A model generated the notes under the pieces. That model was not told the origin of the DNA, did not search any database, and saw only the letters and a program-made list of their open reading frames with translations. Both the position numbers and the translations under genes were made by a program. From PALG01 sp964495885 (GTDB lineage Bacteria; Bacteroidota; Bacteroidia; Flavobacteriales; Flavobacteriaceae): a stretch of DNA of 64,000 bases. This document shows positions 41,081-49,889 of the stretch, piece by piece. The stretch spans positions 1 to 64,000 of the forward strand of contig CAZBWO010000017.1 of assembly GCA_964495885.1 (NCBI GenBank). The letters run 5' to 3'. How positions within the stretch are numbered: position 1 is the first letter of the stretch; every line of letters begins with the position of its first letter.

Positions 41081-43807
41081 ATGAAAAAGAACTTGCTATG
41101 GATGCTGCTTTTGGTGGCAATGGCTGCGAATGCCCAAAGTATTAAACTTCGAGGTTTTATCAAGGATAGTATTGGCGATCCCTTGGAATTGGCCAATGTG
41201 ATAGCTACCGTGAAAACTTCCGGGGATATTGAGTCCTATGCCATTAGCAACTATGAGGGTCGCTTTCAATTAGATCTTTCCACAGGAAACACCTATCTTT
41301 TAAAAGCCAGTTACCTAGGGTACGAGACTCAGGAAAAAGAACTAACCGTTCCTGCCGATGCGCAGGATATGACCTTGAATTTTACCCTCAATTCCCAAGC
41401 AGCAGAACTGGATGGGGTGGAAATTGTCTATGAAATGCCTGTTACCGTAAAAGGGGATACTATTGTGTACAATGCAGATTCCTTTAACCGTGGAGATGAA
41501 AAGAAACTGGGGGATGTCATGAAAAACCTTCCGGGGGTCGAGGTGAACGACGATGGGGAAATTCAGGTGGAAGGGAAAACCGTGCAAAAAGTGATGGTGG
41601 AAGGGAAGGATTTCTTTGATGGTGATTCTAAACTAGCTACCAAAAATATACCTGCGGATGCGGTAGATAAAGTGGAGGTCCTTAGAAACTACAGTGAAGT
41701 AGGGCAACTGCGGAATGTGACCAACAATCAAGACAATATTGCCATTAATATCAAACTGAAGGAAGGCAAAAAGAACTTCTGGTTTGGGGAAATTACCGCC
41801 GGTTCTGGCGTAGATGACAATCCCGATGCCCGCTATTTAATTCACCCGAAATTATTCTATTACAACCCTAAATATAGTTTGAACTTCATTACAGATGTCA
41901 ACGACATTGGTGAAGTACCTTTTACCTGGCGGGATTATTTCAATTTTACGGGAGGTTTTAGGAATTTTAATCGTGGTGGTGGTACCAGTTTCAATATTCA
42001 GGAGAGTGATTTGGGATTTGCCATTGCACAAAATAATCGTGCCAATAGCATCGAAACTAAATTCTTGGCAGGAAACTTCAGTTGGGGGGTTACGGAAAAG
42101 TGGGATTTAAGTGGCTTTACGATTCTTTCAGATAACAAAACGAATTTTGTCTCCAACTCCATCCGTCAATATATCAACACTGGGGTGACCGAAACTACTT
42201 CCAGTAACAACGACCAGCGCAATCAGTTAGGAATGGTAAAACTGAGTAGTATTTTTAAGCCCAACGCTAACTTTCAGTTGGATTACGATGTGATGCTAAA
42301 GGCTTCGAAGCAAACCGAAAACGATCTTACGGTTTCCCAATTTCAGGATTTCACCAATAATATTTCAGAAAATAAGGAAAATAAGCCTGCTTCCATAAAT
42401 CAAAACGTGAATGCGTACTATACGTTGGATGATGATAATATTTTTGCAGGCTATGTGCAGCATCTGTGGCAGGATGAAGATCCGTTTTACAATGCCGTAA
42501 CCGATCTGCTGCCGTTCCCGGGAGTGCTACCAGTAGACACCCTTCAAAATCGGTATAATATTAATCAGCAGAAAAACGTGACTACCAATAAAATAGATGG
42601 AAAAGTAGATTATTTCCACGTCATCAATAACAAAAGCCACATCAATTTTACCTTGGGAACTACTTGGAGTAGACAGCGATTCAATTCCAATATTTTTCAG
42701 TTATTGGATAACGGCAATCAAAAAAACCTTACAGAAACCCCAGCAATTGATGGGGAGAGCCAGTCGTTGGAAAATGATGTGACCTACGGATTTACCGATG
42801 CGTTTTTAGGAGTTCATTACAAATTTAAAACAGGGCAGTTTACTTTTAACCCTGGGGTGACCTTGCATAATTACAATGTAATGAACGAGCAGTTGGGCAC
42901 TTCGGAAACCCAAAACGATTGGATGTTCCTTCCGGATGTATTTGCCCTTTGGGAAATCAAAAAAAGTGAGAGCCTTCGGTTTAATTATGGCATCACTGCT
43001 GAATATACGGATGTAAACAACTTTGCCGAGGCCTATGTATTTAATAATTACAATAGGTTATTCCGTGGAAACCGAAACTTGGAAAATGCACTTTCCCATA
43101 GTTATAGTTTGAATTATTTTAATTTCAATTTGTTTAATTATACCAATATCACGGGTTCGTTGAATTATACAAGGCGTATTGAAGGCATTAAAAATAACTC
43201 CCAGATTGTAGCCATTAATCAGGTGACGGTGCCGGAAAACATCAACAGTAATTTTCCTGATGAAACCGTTTCTGCATTTGGCCGATTTAGCAGACGCGTC
43301 AAGAAAATTGAATTGGCGGCCAGGGCGAATGTAAGTTGGAATTTGTCTAATAATATCATCAACCAGAATATTCAGGAGAGTGAGAGCTTTACCCAAAATT
43401 ATCAAGTGAGCGCCCGAAGTAGTTTCCGCAATTGGCCCAATTTTGAAGTGGGATACAATTATACCGTAAACAACTATAACAATGGCGGATTGGAACAGAC
43501 TTTCTTTACCGAACGCCCATTCGTGGAGTTGGATGTTAACTTTTTGAAGTACTTTTCTTTAAGCGCAGATTGGAATTTTTACAACTATACCAACAAAGCC
43601 GAAACGGTGAACAATGAGTATTCTTTTTTAAATGGGACCTTATATTTTCAGCAGGAAGACAGTGCTTGGGAGTTTTCACTGCAAGGGACCAATTTATTGA
43701 ATACACAGTTTACCAATAATGATAGCTTTAATGATGAATTCAACACTACAAATCAGTATTTTGTTTTACCTCGAATTGTGATGTTGGTGGTGAAGTATAA
43801 CTTGTAG
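41081..43807 (+). CDS. Outer-membrane beta-barrel protein with CarboxypepD_reg-like domain
   Basis: 908 residues. Signal peptide (1-18), carboxypeptidase-regulatory-like domain (about 22-105, LRGFIKDSIGDPLELANVIA), a plug-like region (VKGDTIVYNADSFNRGDEKK, LPGVEVNDDGEIQVEGK) and a large barrel rich in alternating aromatic and Asn residues, ending VMLVVKYNL. This is the TonB-receptor-like family that usually accompanies GLPGLI genes in Flavobacteriia. Probably a partner of the periplasmic GLPGLI proteins. Substrate unknown. Confidence 0.9.
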   Translation: MKKNLLWMLLLVAMAANAQSIKLRGFIKDSIGDPLELANVIATVKTSGDIESYAISNYEGRFQLDLSTGNTYLLKASYLGYETQEKELTVPADAQDMTLNFTLNSQAAELDGVEIVYEMPVTVKGDTIVYNADSFNRGDEKKLGDVMKNLPGVEVNDDGEIQVEGKTVQKVMVEGKDFFDGDSKLATKNIPADAVDKVEVLRNYSEVGQLRNVTNNQDNIAINIKLKEGKKNFWFGEITAGSGVDDNPDARYLIHPKLFYYNPKYSLNFITDVNDIGEVPFTWRDYFNFTGGFRNFNRGGGTSFNIQESDLGFAIAQNNRANSIETKFLAGNFSWGVTEKWDLSGFTILSDNKTNFVSNSIRQYINTGVTETTSSNNDQRNQLGMVKLSSIFKPNANFQLDYDVMLKASKQTENDLTVSQFQDFTNNISENKENKPASINQNVNAYYTLDDDNIFAGYVQHLWQDEDPFYNAVTDLLPFPGVLPVDTLQNRYNINQQKNVTTNKIDGKVDYFHVINNKSHINFTLGTTWSRQRFNSNIFQLLDNGNQKNLTETPAIDGESQSLENDVTYGFTDAFLGVHYKFKTGQFTFNPGVTLHNYNVMNEQLGTSETQNDWMFLPDVFALWEIKKSESLRFNYGITAEYTDVNNFAEAYVFNNYNRLFRGNRNLENALSHSYSLNYFNFNLFNYTNITGSLNYTRRIEGIKNNSQIVAINQVTVPENINSNFPDETVSAFGRFSRRVKKIELAARANVSWNLSNNIINQNIQESESFTQNYQVSARSSFRNWPNFEVGYNYTVNNYNNGGLEQTFFTERPFVELDVNFLKYFSLSADWNFYNYTNKAETVNNEYSFLNGTLYFQQEDSAWEFSLQGTNLLNTQFTNNDSFNDEFNTTNQYFVLPRIVMLVVKYNL

Positions 43808-43893
43808 TTTGAGTTTTTAGAAAGAATACGTCAGTTGCCCTATTTCCTTTTTACTGAAAAGAAATTACTTTTATCCAGTAAAAACTGGAAATC

Positions 43894-45474
43894 ATGAGAT
43901 TAGCAACTTTTTGGCTCTTATTGTGGAGCGTTTCTTTATTTGCCCAAGACTATCCCACGGGTATGATTTGGGATGAGGATTCCTACCGAAGTATCCCTTA
44001 CAAAGTACAATTTACGGCCTCTACCTATGATAACTTGCCCAGCAGTTATTCCTTGGAAAAATATGCACCCCACCCAGGAAATCAAGGCCAGTATGGTACC
44101 TGTGTAGCCTACGCTAGTGCCTACAGTTTGCGTACTATTATGTTGGCAAAGGATTTGGGGATTACAGATAAACAAACCATTACGGCCAATGCGCTTTCAC
44201 CTTCCTATGTATATTCCATTATTAAAAGGGAGGATGACTATAACTGTAGCAAAGGGGCTAATCCGAAATATGGAATGGAGGCCCTTAAAGTGGCAGGGGC
44301 ACCTACCTTGAAGTCGTTACCCTATAGTTGTAATCCATCTATTTCCACAGATGTGCAATTGGAAGCAATTGATTATCGGATTCGGGATTACCAAACCTTA
44401 TTTTTCTTTGACACACAGGATTATGGTGTAAAAACAAATGCTACCAAAAAAGCCCTTTCTGAAGGATACCCTGTGCTATTAGGGATGAAGTTACCCCCAA
44501 GTTTTTCTAGGGCCACTAAGGTATGGCGTTCTTTGCCTTCCGATAAAAATGAAATTGCCAAAAAGCATGGCTATCATGCGATGGTGGTTATTGGGTATGA
44601 TGATAATTATGAAGGAGGCGCCTTCCGCTTAATGAACAGTTGGGGAAGTAATTGGGGTGATGGCGGATTTATTTGGGTTCCTTACTCAGAGTATGAACAA
44701 TGGGCCATGGGAGCCATTCAGCCCTATAGTTACAACAAGCGAAAAGGGAATAGTGTTGTGAATGTTCCAGAGCTTCCAAACAATAAGCCCAGCACTCCCA
44801 ATCAGCCTAATAGGCCCAACATTCCAAGGGTAGAACCCAACAATCCAAATCAGCCTATTAAGCCTACCATTCCGCAGATGCGTTTAGATGCAGAACCCAT
44901 AGCTTCAGAATTGCCAGAAGGTAGCCTTAGGTTTGAAACCAATACGGGCCAACCTATGGAAGTCACGCGTGTCTCTACCAGAAATTTAGTGGTTGAAGAT
45001 GATGTGGAAGGTGAAGATTTGGTGGCATACAGAATGACACAAGGATATCCTTCAGGAACACGTTTCCGTTTTTATTTGAATAATGAACACGAGGGATATA
45101 TTTATGCATTTGCAACCGATTTAACCCAGAAAATCAATAAGATTCTTCCTTTTGATGATAACATGTCACCGCTTGTAGGGGCTAATTCAGAATTAGCTTT
45201 TCCAAGTGAAAAGAAGGTCATTCGTATGGATAACAATCCAGGTACCGATTATTTGTTGATACTCTTTAGTCAGCAAAAACTAGATGAGAAGGCGTTGATG
45301 GAAACAATGGAGGCGACTTCGGGCGGACTTACCTCCAAAATAACTGCAGCATTAGGGGATAAACTTATAGATAAGAGCATGGTTTCCTACGCTTCCGGTA
45401 CGCCTGGTTTTAAAGTGAAAGAAGGTGCTGAAGGGTATGTAGTACCTTTAATGGTAGAAATAACACACGAATAG
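43894..45474 (+). CDS. Exported papain-like (C1) cysteine protease with DUF4384-like domain
   Basis: 526 residues. Signal peptide (1-17). Papain-like catalytic domain (about 30-285) with Cys70 in GQYGTCVAYASAYS, His228 in HGYHAMVVIGYDD and Asn248 in LMNSWGSNWGDGGF. A Pro/Asn-rich linker (290-340) follows, then the motif TRNLVVEDD (residues 362-370), and a DUF4384-like C-terminal domain (about 375-525: GTRFRFYLNNEHEGYIYAFA). The next gene starts 1 bp after its stop and encodes a caspase-like protease with the same motif twice, so the two are probably made and used together outside the cytoplasm. Confidence 0.88.
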   Translation: MRLATFWLLLWSVSLFAQDYPTGMIWDEDSYRSIPYKVQFTASTYDNLPSSYSLEKYAPHPGNQGQYGTCVAYASAYSLRTIMLAKDLGITDKQTITANALSPSYVYSIIKREDDYNCSKGANPKYGMEALKVAGAPTLKSLPYSCNPSISTDVQLEAIDYRIRDYQTLFFFDTQDYGVKTNATKKALSEGYPVLLGMKLPPSFSRATKVWRSLPSDKNEIAKKHGYHAMVVIGYDDNYEGGAFRLMNSWGSNWGDGGFIWVPYSEYEQWAMGAIQPYSYNKRKGNSVVNVPELPNNKPSTPNQPNRPNIPRVEPNNPNQPIKPTIPQMRLDAEPIASELPEGSLRFETNTGQPMEVTRVSTRNLVVEDDVEGEDLVAYRMTQGYPSGTRFRFYLNNEHEGYIYAFATDLTQKINKILPFDDNMSPLVGANSELAFPSEKKVIRMDNNPGTDYLLILFSQQKLDEKALMETMEATSGGLTSKITAALGDKLIDKSMVSYASGTPGFKVKEGAEGYVVPLMVEITHE

Positions 45475-45475
45475 G

Positions 45476-48400
45476 ATGAAGCAACTAGCGCTTTTTTTAC
45501 TAGTTTTTCTAACATGGAATGTATTATTTGCACAACAGGAATTCATGGTGCAAGGCAATCACTCTGGACAAATATCCAACAGTGCCTTGGATGGAGTGAG
45601 AGGGGTTTTGGTGACTACGGGCGGTAATGATTCAACTTTGAAGTTTTGGAATGAAAAAACGGGTTTGCTGTACAAGACGATTGATTTAAAGTCCTCAATT
45701 TCATCGATTCAGATGAATGAGAAAGACGGAAGGCTTTATACGTTGGGGAATAATACGATTACCGTTTATAGTACTACGTCGTTTGAAAAGATAACATCGT
45801 ACCAGCTGGATAAAATTTATGCCATCAATTATACGGAAATTAATGGGCAAGGGGCATTAACCCTTTTAGCGAGGGATCAAAACTACATGACCTCTTTGTT
45901 TATGTTGAATGAAGCCACAGGAGAGTTTGTAGCTTCCAATATTCCACCCATTCCTTCAGAGATTGAAATCAATAGGTTTGAATACAGTAATGATGGAAAG
46001 TTCATCTTCATTACCCCAGGCTATGGTTCCTATCTTTTATATGACATTGACCAAAAAGAATATATTGAATTAAAAGGAGATTATATTGCCATGTTTGACA
46101 ATGGCGATGTATTACGTGCCGTGTATGAGCAGGCTGAAAAGAAAGCATTGTACATGCGCATGAACCCTAAAACAAGACAAGTAATTTGGAACACCACTTT
46201 TACGTGGGAAGAAGAGATAGAAGGGATGATTGCTCCTACTGTTTATGACGCAATAAAAAGTAAAGATGGTAAACGAATCTGGGTACATACCTATACAGTA
46301 CCGTTAACTCAACTAGATGCTAAAACTGGGTCAATTCTTGGGTCGTTTGAAAAAGATGTGGACGATGCCTATTCGTTATTAGATAATAATAAGAGTATTT
46401 ACGTGCAACTGGGATATGAAAACAGGTATGCCAAATATAAGCTTTATGATGATACTCCTATTGTTTCCTATGGGTATAAAATAATAGAACCTACGGAAAC
46501 AATTGGTTTTCAAAACGGGGATGCGATAGAATTGATCTTTTCCTCTCATTATGGAAAAAAAACCCATTCCTTGTTTGCACATCCAAAGGTAACTCAGTTT
46601 ACTACCTATAGAACCAATTATCGCGATGATTTTAGCGCAGGAAAATTGGTGGCAGATGTTTCTTCAGATAAAGTATTTACCATTACGTCTACCGTAGACC
46701 CTATAAAGGTGTTCCACAGAGGGAAGGCTAATAGCTTTGAAGACCTCATAGAAAACAAAAGAAATGTTCAGCAATATGATTATAGCCCCCACACCAAATT
46801 ATTGGCCACCTTATCATCTAGGGGCTTGAGGGTTATTAATACAGAGACTGCTTCAGAAATTATCTATCAGCCTTTAGACATACAACCTGGTGTTTTTGAA
46901 CACATGCTTAGCATTGCGCCTTTTAACAATGCGGTTGCTTATACAAGCAGTGAAGTGTTGGGGGATCAGATTATGTATCAGAAATTACATTACTTCGACT
47001 TCGGCTCCAAAACCGAAAAATGGACCAAAAAAGGAAAGTATTTTGGAATCTTCCATATCAATGGAGGTAAAGAGCTATTGGCAACCAATGGAACGACGGG
47101 CGAGGTGCAAATCATGGATGTACAGACGGGGAATGTTTTGAGTAGTTTTTCCAATGGGTATGAAAACATCATGATGAATGCATATCTATCCCCTAATGAA
47201 GAGTATTTATTATATGCTGGATTTAATCCAGGTATTTCCGTTTTTCACATTCCCAGCAAAAAGAAAATCAAAAAATTTGACACCAAGAAATATTCCGTTT
47301 TTAATGGAGGTTTCGTCACCGATAAGATTGTTGCTTTTTCAGAGTCTGGAGCCATTAAATTTTTAGATGTCACCAATGAAGAAGAGGTGTTGCGGCTATA
47401 TATTTTTGAGGATGAGAGCTGGGTAGCCTATACTCCAGAAGGATTGTTTGATGGTTCTCAGGAAGGTTGGGATAAAGTTGCATTTATCAATGGTCAAAAA
47501 ACCATTCCGTTGGAAAGTGTTTTCGATCAGTTCTACACTCCTAGGCTTATCAATCAGGTATTGGCGAATGTTTCATTTAAGTCTGAAATTGATATCGAAT
47601 CCATTGCTTCCCCGCCAACAGTAACGATTCAATATCAAAAAGGTACGAGGAATTTGTATGTGGAAGATGATACTTCCGAAGCTGAAATTACAGTAGACAC
47701 CGAAACAGGGACCATTTTATTGGAGGCAAATCCCAATGAAGATGCCATTCAAGAAATACGTTTGTATCAAAATGGGAAGTTGGTAGGCAACAATACCCGA
47801 AACCTGTTTGTGGAAGATGATGTAAATCAAGACCCAAATAGAAAGGAATTACAAATTTCATTGATTCCTGGTTTAAATGAATTTTCAGCGGTGGCGATTA
47901 ATTCCCAAGGAACAGAAAGTGTTCCAAAAAAGCTGAATGTGAACTATATGCCTTCCCAGCAATCGTTGATTAAGCCACAAGGAATTCAAGCGCATATTTT
48001 GGTGATAGGGATTGATGAATATCAAAACCCCAAATATAATCTCAATTATGCCGTCGCTGATGCTACTGGTTTCCAAAACAGTTTACAAGAGGGTCTTATC
48101 AATATTACATCCAAAACCCATGTATATTTCATCAAGAATAAGGAGGCCATCCGTGAAAATATTGTCATGAAACTAAATGAAATCGCAGCGGTTGCCAACC
48201 CGCAGGATATTTTTATTTTCTACTATGCGGGGCACGGAGTGGTGTTACCGGGGAACAAACAGGAATTTTATTTAGTACCTTCAGATGTTACGCAATTGTA
48301 TGGGGATGATGGCGCCATCCAGCAGAAAGGGATTTCTGCTTCCGAATTGAAAAAAATTGCTTCCGGTATTGTCGCCCAAAAGCAATTGTATTTGTTGGAT

Positions 48401-48745
48401 GCCTGCCAGAGTGCCGGTGCTTTGACTACCTTAGCTAGGGGAGCTGCGGAAGAAAAAGCAATTGCCCAATTGGCCCGAAGTACTGGGACGCACTGGCTAA
48501 CTGCGAGTGGGAGCCAACAATTTGCAACCGAATTTGATGAACTGGGCCACGGAGTATTTACTTATGCACTTTTGGAGGCCCTTTCCGGAAAGGCAGACAG
48601 TGGTGACCAACGGGTTACGGTAAACGAATTAAAAGCCTATCTGGAATCTAGGGTTCCCGAAATCTCTGAAAAATATAAGGGGAGTCCGCAATATCCTTCA
48701 AGCTTCGGATTTGGACAGGATTTTCCTGTGTCTGTGCAAAAGTGA
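45476..48745 (+). CDS. Exported beta-propeller/caspase-like (C14) protease
   Basis: 1089 residues. Signal peptide (1-19), then WD40-like propeller blades (about 25-660; for example GGNDSTLKFWNEKTG and GAIKFLDVTNEEEVLRLYIF). A linker (680-790) contains TRNLYVEDD (724-732) and TRNLFVEDD (774-782). The C-terminal caspase-like domain (840-1085) begins AHILVIGIDEYQ; catalytic His920 is in FYYAGHGVV and Cys977 in LLDACQSAG. Exported caspase-like proteins with propellers occur in Bacteroidota; specificity is not visible. It is translated immediately after the papain-like protease and ends at a strong terminator. Confidence 0.9.
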   Translation: MKQLALFLLVFLTWNVLFAQQEFMVQGNHSGQISNSALDGVRGVLVTTGGNDSTLKFWNEKTGLLYKTIDLKSSISSIQMNEKDGRLYTLGNNTITVYSTTSFEKITSYQLDKIYAINYTEINGQGALTLLARDQNYMTSLFMLNEATGEFVASNIPPIPSEIEINRFEYSNDGKFIFITPGYGSYLLYDIDQKEYIELKGDYIAMFDNGDVLRAVYEQAEKKALYMRMNPKTRQVIWNTTFTWEEEIEGMIAPTVYDAIKSKDGKRIWVHTYTVPLTQLDAKTGSILGSFEKDVDDAYSLLDNNKSIYVQLGYENRYAKYKLYDDTPIVSYGYKIIEPTETIGFQNGDAIELIFSSHYGKKTHSLFAHPKVTQFTTYRTNYRDDFSAGKLVADVSSDKVFTITSTVDPIKVFHRGKANSFEDLIENKRNVQQYDYSPHTKLLATLSSRGLRVINTETASEIIYQPLDIQPGVFEHMLSIAPFNNAVAYTSSEVLGDQIMYQKLHYFDFGSKTEKWTKKGKYFGIFHINGGKELLATNGTTGEVQIMDVQTGNVLSSFSNGYENIMMNAYLSPNEEYLLYAGFNPGISVFHIPSKKKIKKFDTKKYSVFNGGFVTDKIVAFSESGAIKFLDVTNEEEVLRLYIFEDESWVAYTPEGLFDGSQEGWDKVAFINGQKTIPLESVFDQFYTPRLINQVLANVSFKSEIDIESIASPPTVTIQYQKGTRNLYVEDDTSEAEITVDTETGTILLEANPNEDAIQEIRLYQNGKLVGNNTRNLFVEDDVNQDPNRKELQISLIPGLNEFSAVAINSQGTESVPKKLNVNYMPSQQSLIKPQGIQAHILVIGIDEYQNPKYNLNYAVADATGFQNSLQEGLINITSKTHVYFIKNKEAIRENIVMKLNEIAAVANPQDIFIFYYAGHGVVLPGNKQEFYLVPSDVTQLYGDDGAIQQKGISASELKKIASGIVAQKQLYLLDACQSAGALTTLARGAAEEKAIAQLARSTGTHWLTASGSQQFATEFDELGHGVFTYALLEALSGKADSGDQRVTVNELKAYLESRVPEISEKYKGSPQYPSSFGFGQDFPVSVQK

Positions 48746-48774
48746 TATCAACTACATGGTTTTTTTGATTCTTA

Positions 48775-48818
48775 AGAGGAAAATAACTAATTGATAATCA
48801 GTTATTTTCCTCTTTTTC
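48775..48818 (+). terminator. Rho-independent terminator after the protease pair
   Basis: A 14-bp perfect stem AGAGGAAAATAACT / AGTTATTTTCCTCT (48775-48788 and 48800-48813) with an 11-nt loop and a following T-run. It separates the protease operon from the two small genes downstream. Confidence 0.9.
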
Positions 48819-48871
48819 TCTAGAATGAATTTTAATACTATTGAAATATTAGTAATTAAAATTCATGTATC

Positions 48872-49318
48872 ATGGCAGAAGCAACCACCATTGAAAGTAT
48901 CATCAGTATTATTGATGATCTACTAAAGTTATTGGATAAGAAAAAATCTAAAGACAAGCGAAATCAAGAGAAGGATAAAATTCACGACAAAATCATGGAC
49001 ATTACAGACATGCTTTTGGAAATGAATAAAAACAACGCAAAACTTCCTCCAGACCCTAATGAAGTAAAGCGAATTGAAGAAGCACAAAAAGAGTGGGATA
49101 AATTCAAGAAAAAATTTAGGGATTTTGTAAAGTACCATAATGAAGATAAGGATGACGAGGCTAAAGATCAGCTTTCGCAATCAAAAGTTCATTTAGCTGA
49201 ACTGAAAGAAATTCTTGAGAAAATAGACTTTGAGAAGAAATATAGAGTGCGAAGGCAAGAGGAAGAAGCCAATAAAAAGGCAGCCGAAGAAAAGAGAAAA
49301 TCTGGTAATAAAAAGTAG
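48872..49318 (+). CDS. Charged helical protein, 148 residues
   Basis: No signal peptide or membrane helix. Nearly all helical and very rich in Lys, Asp and Glu: an N-terminal amphipathic helix (TIESIISIIDDLLKLLDKKK), a central segment ending NAKLPPDPNEV, and a long C-terminal coiled coil to KRKSGNKK. I do not recognise a family. It lies 126 bp downstream of the caspase-like gene, beyond a terminator, and 5 bp before the 83-residue gene, with which it likely forms an operon. Confidence 0.7.
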   Translation: MAEATTIESIISIIDDLLKLLDKKKSKDKRNQEKDKIHDKIMDITDMLLEMNKNNAKLPPDPNEVKRIEEAQKEWDKFKKKFRDFVKYHNEDKDDEAKDQLSQSKVHLAELKEILEKIDFEKKYRVRRQEEEANKKAAEEKRKSGNKK

Positions 49319-49323
49319 CCTCT

Positions 49324-49575
49324 ATGAGTGTAAAAGAAACAGAACGTCGTTTAGACGCGGTGAGAAATGTTCTTGCAGGAAAGGACATCGTTGAATTAGT
49401 AACTCAAAACCCTAAAAGAGTTTCAAGTCTTTTGGGGTTTTGTGAAACAGGCGATGAAATAACACAACTAATAGCCCGAATTTTTGAACTATTCAAGGGT
49501 AATGAGAAGTTATTGGGCGATGTATTGGAGGTTATAAGTTCGGTATTGTCTCAATACCAAAAAAGAACCACTTAG
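49324..49575 (+). CDS. Small helical protein, 83 residues
   Basis: No signal peptide. Predicted all-helical (TERRLDAVRNVLAGKDIVEL, EITQLIARIFELFKGN, LLGDVLEVISSVLSQYQ), compact enough for an adaptor-like bundle, but I recognise no family. Starts 5 bp after the preceding gene. Its stop overlaps the convergent rhodanese gene by 4 bp. Confidence 0.65.
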   Translation: MSVKETERRLDAVRNVLAGKDIVELVTQNPKRVSSLLGFCETGDEITQLIARIFELFKGNEKLLGDVLEVISSVLSQYQKRTT

Positions 49576-49886
49576 TCGTTTTCCAGCCTTCGGTATAAAT
49601 TGGCCCATCCTCCACCATTCATAGCTTCCACTCCGTTAGATCGAAGGATGGAGGCGGCAGTTCCACTTCGCATGCCACTGGCACAACAAGTAATTACGGG
49701 TTTGTTCCATTTTTTGATTGAGTCCATCCGTACTTGAAGTTGTTGCAAAGGAATATGTTTGGAACCCGGAATAGCACCCTGGGCATATTCGCCTTTGGTG
49801 CGTACATCAAGTATTACAGCACCTCTATTTTTGAAATCTTGTACTTTTTTGGTTTTGTTGCCAAATAGAAAACTAAATAATCCCAT
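49572..49886 (-). CDS. Rhodanese-like domain protein
   Basis: 104 residues. A single rhodanese domain with VILDVRTKGEYAQGAIPGSK and the active-site loop ITCCASGMRSGTAA carrying the catalytic Cys, ending NGGGWANL. A short hydrophobic N-terminus (MGLFSFLFG) may associate with the membrane. Probably a sulfur carrier or transferase. It starts 3 bp after the hydroxylase stop and is likely co-transcribed with it. Confidence 0.9.
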   Translation of the reverse strand: MGLFSFLFGNKTKKVQDFKNRGAVILDVRTKGEYAQGAIPGSKHIPLQQLQVRMDSIKKWNKPVITCCASGMRSGTAASILRSNGVEAMNGGGWANLYRRLEND

Positions 49887-49889
49887 AGT

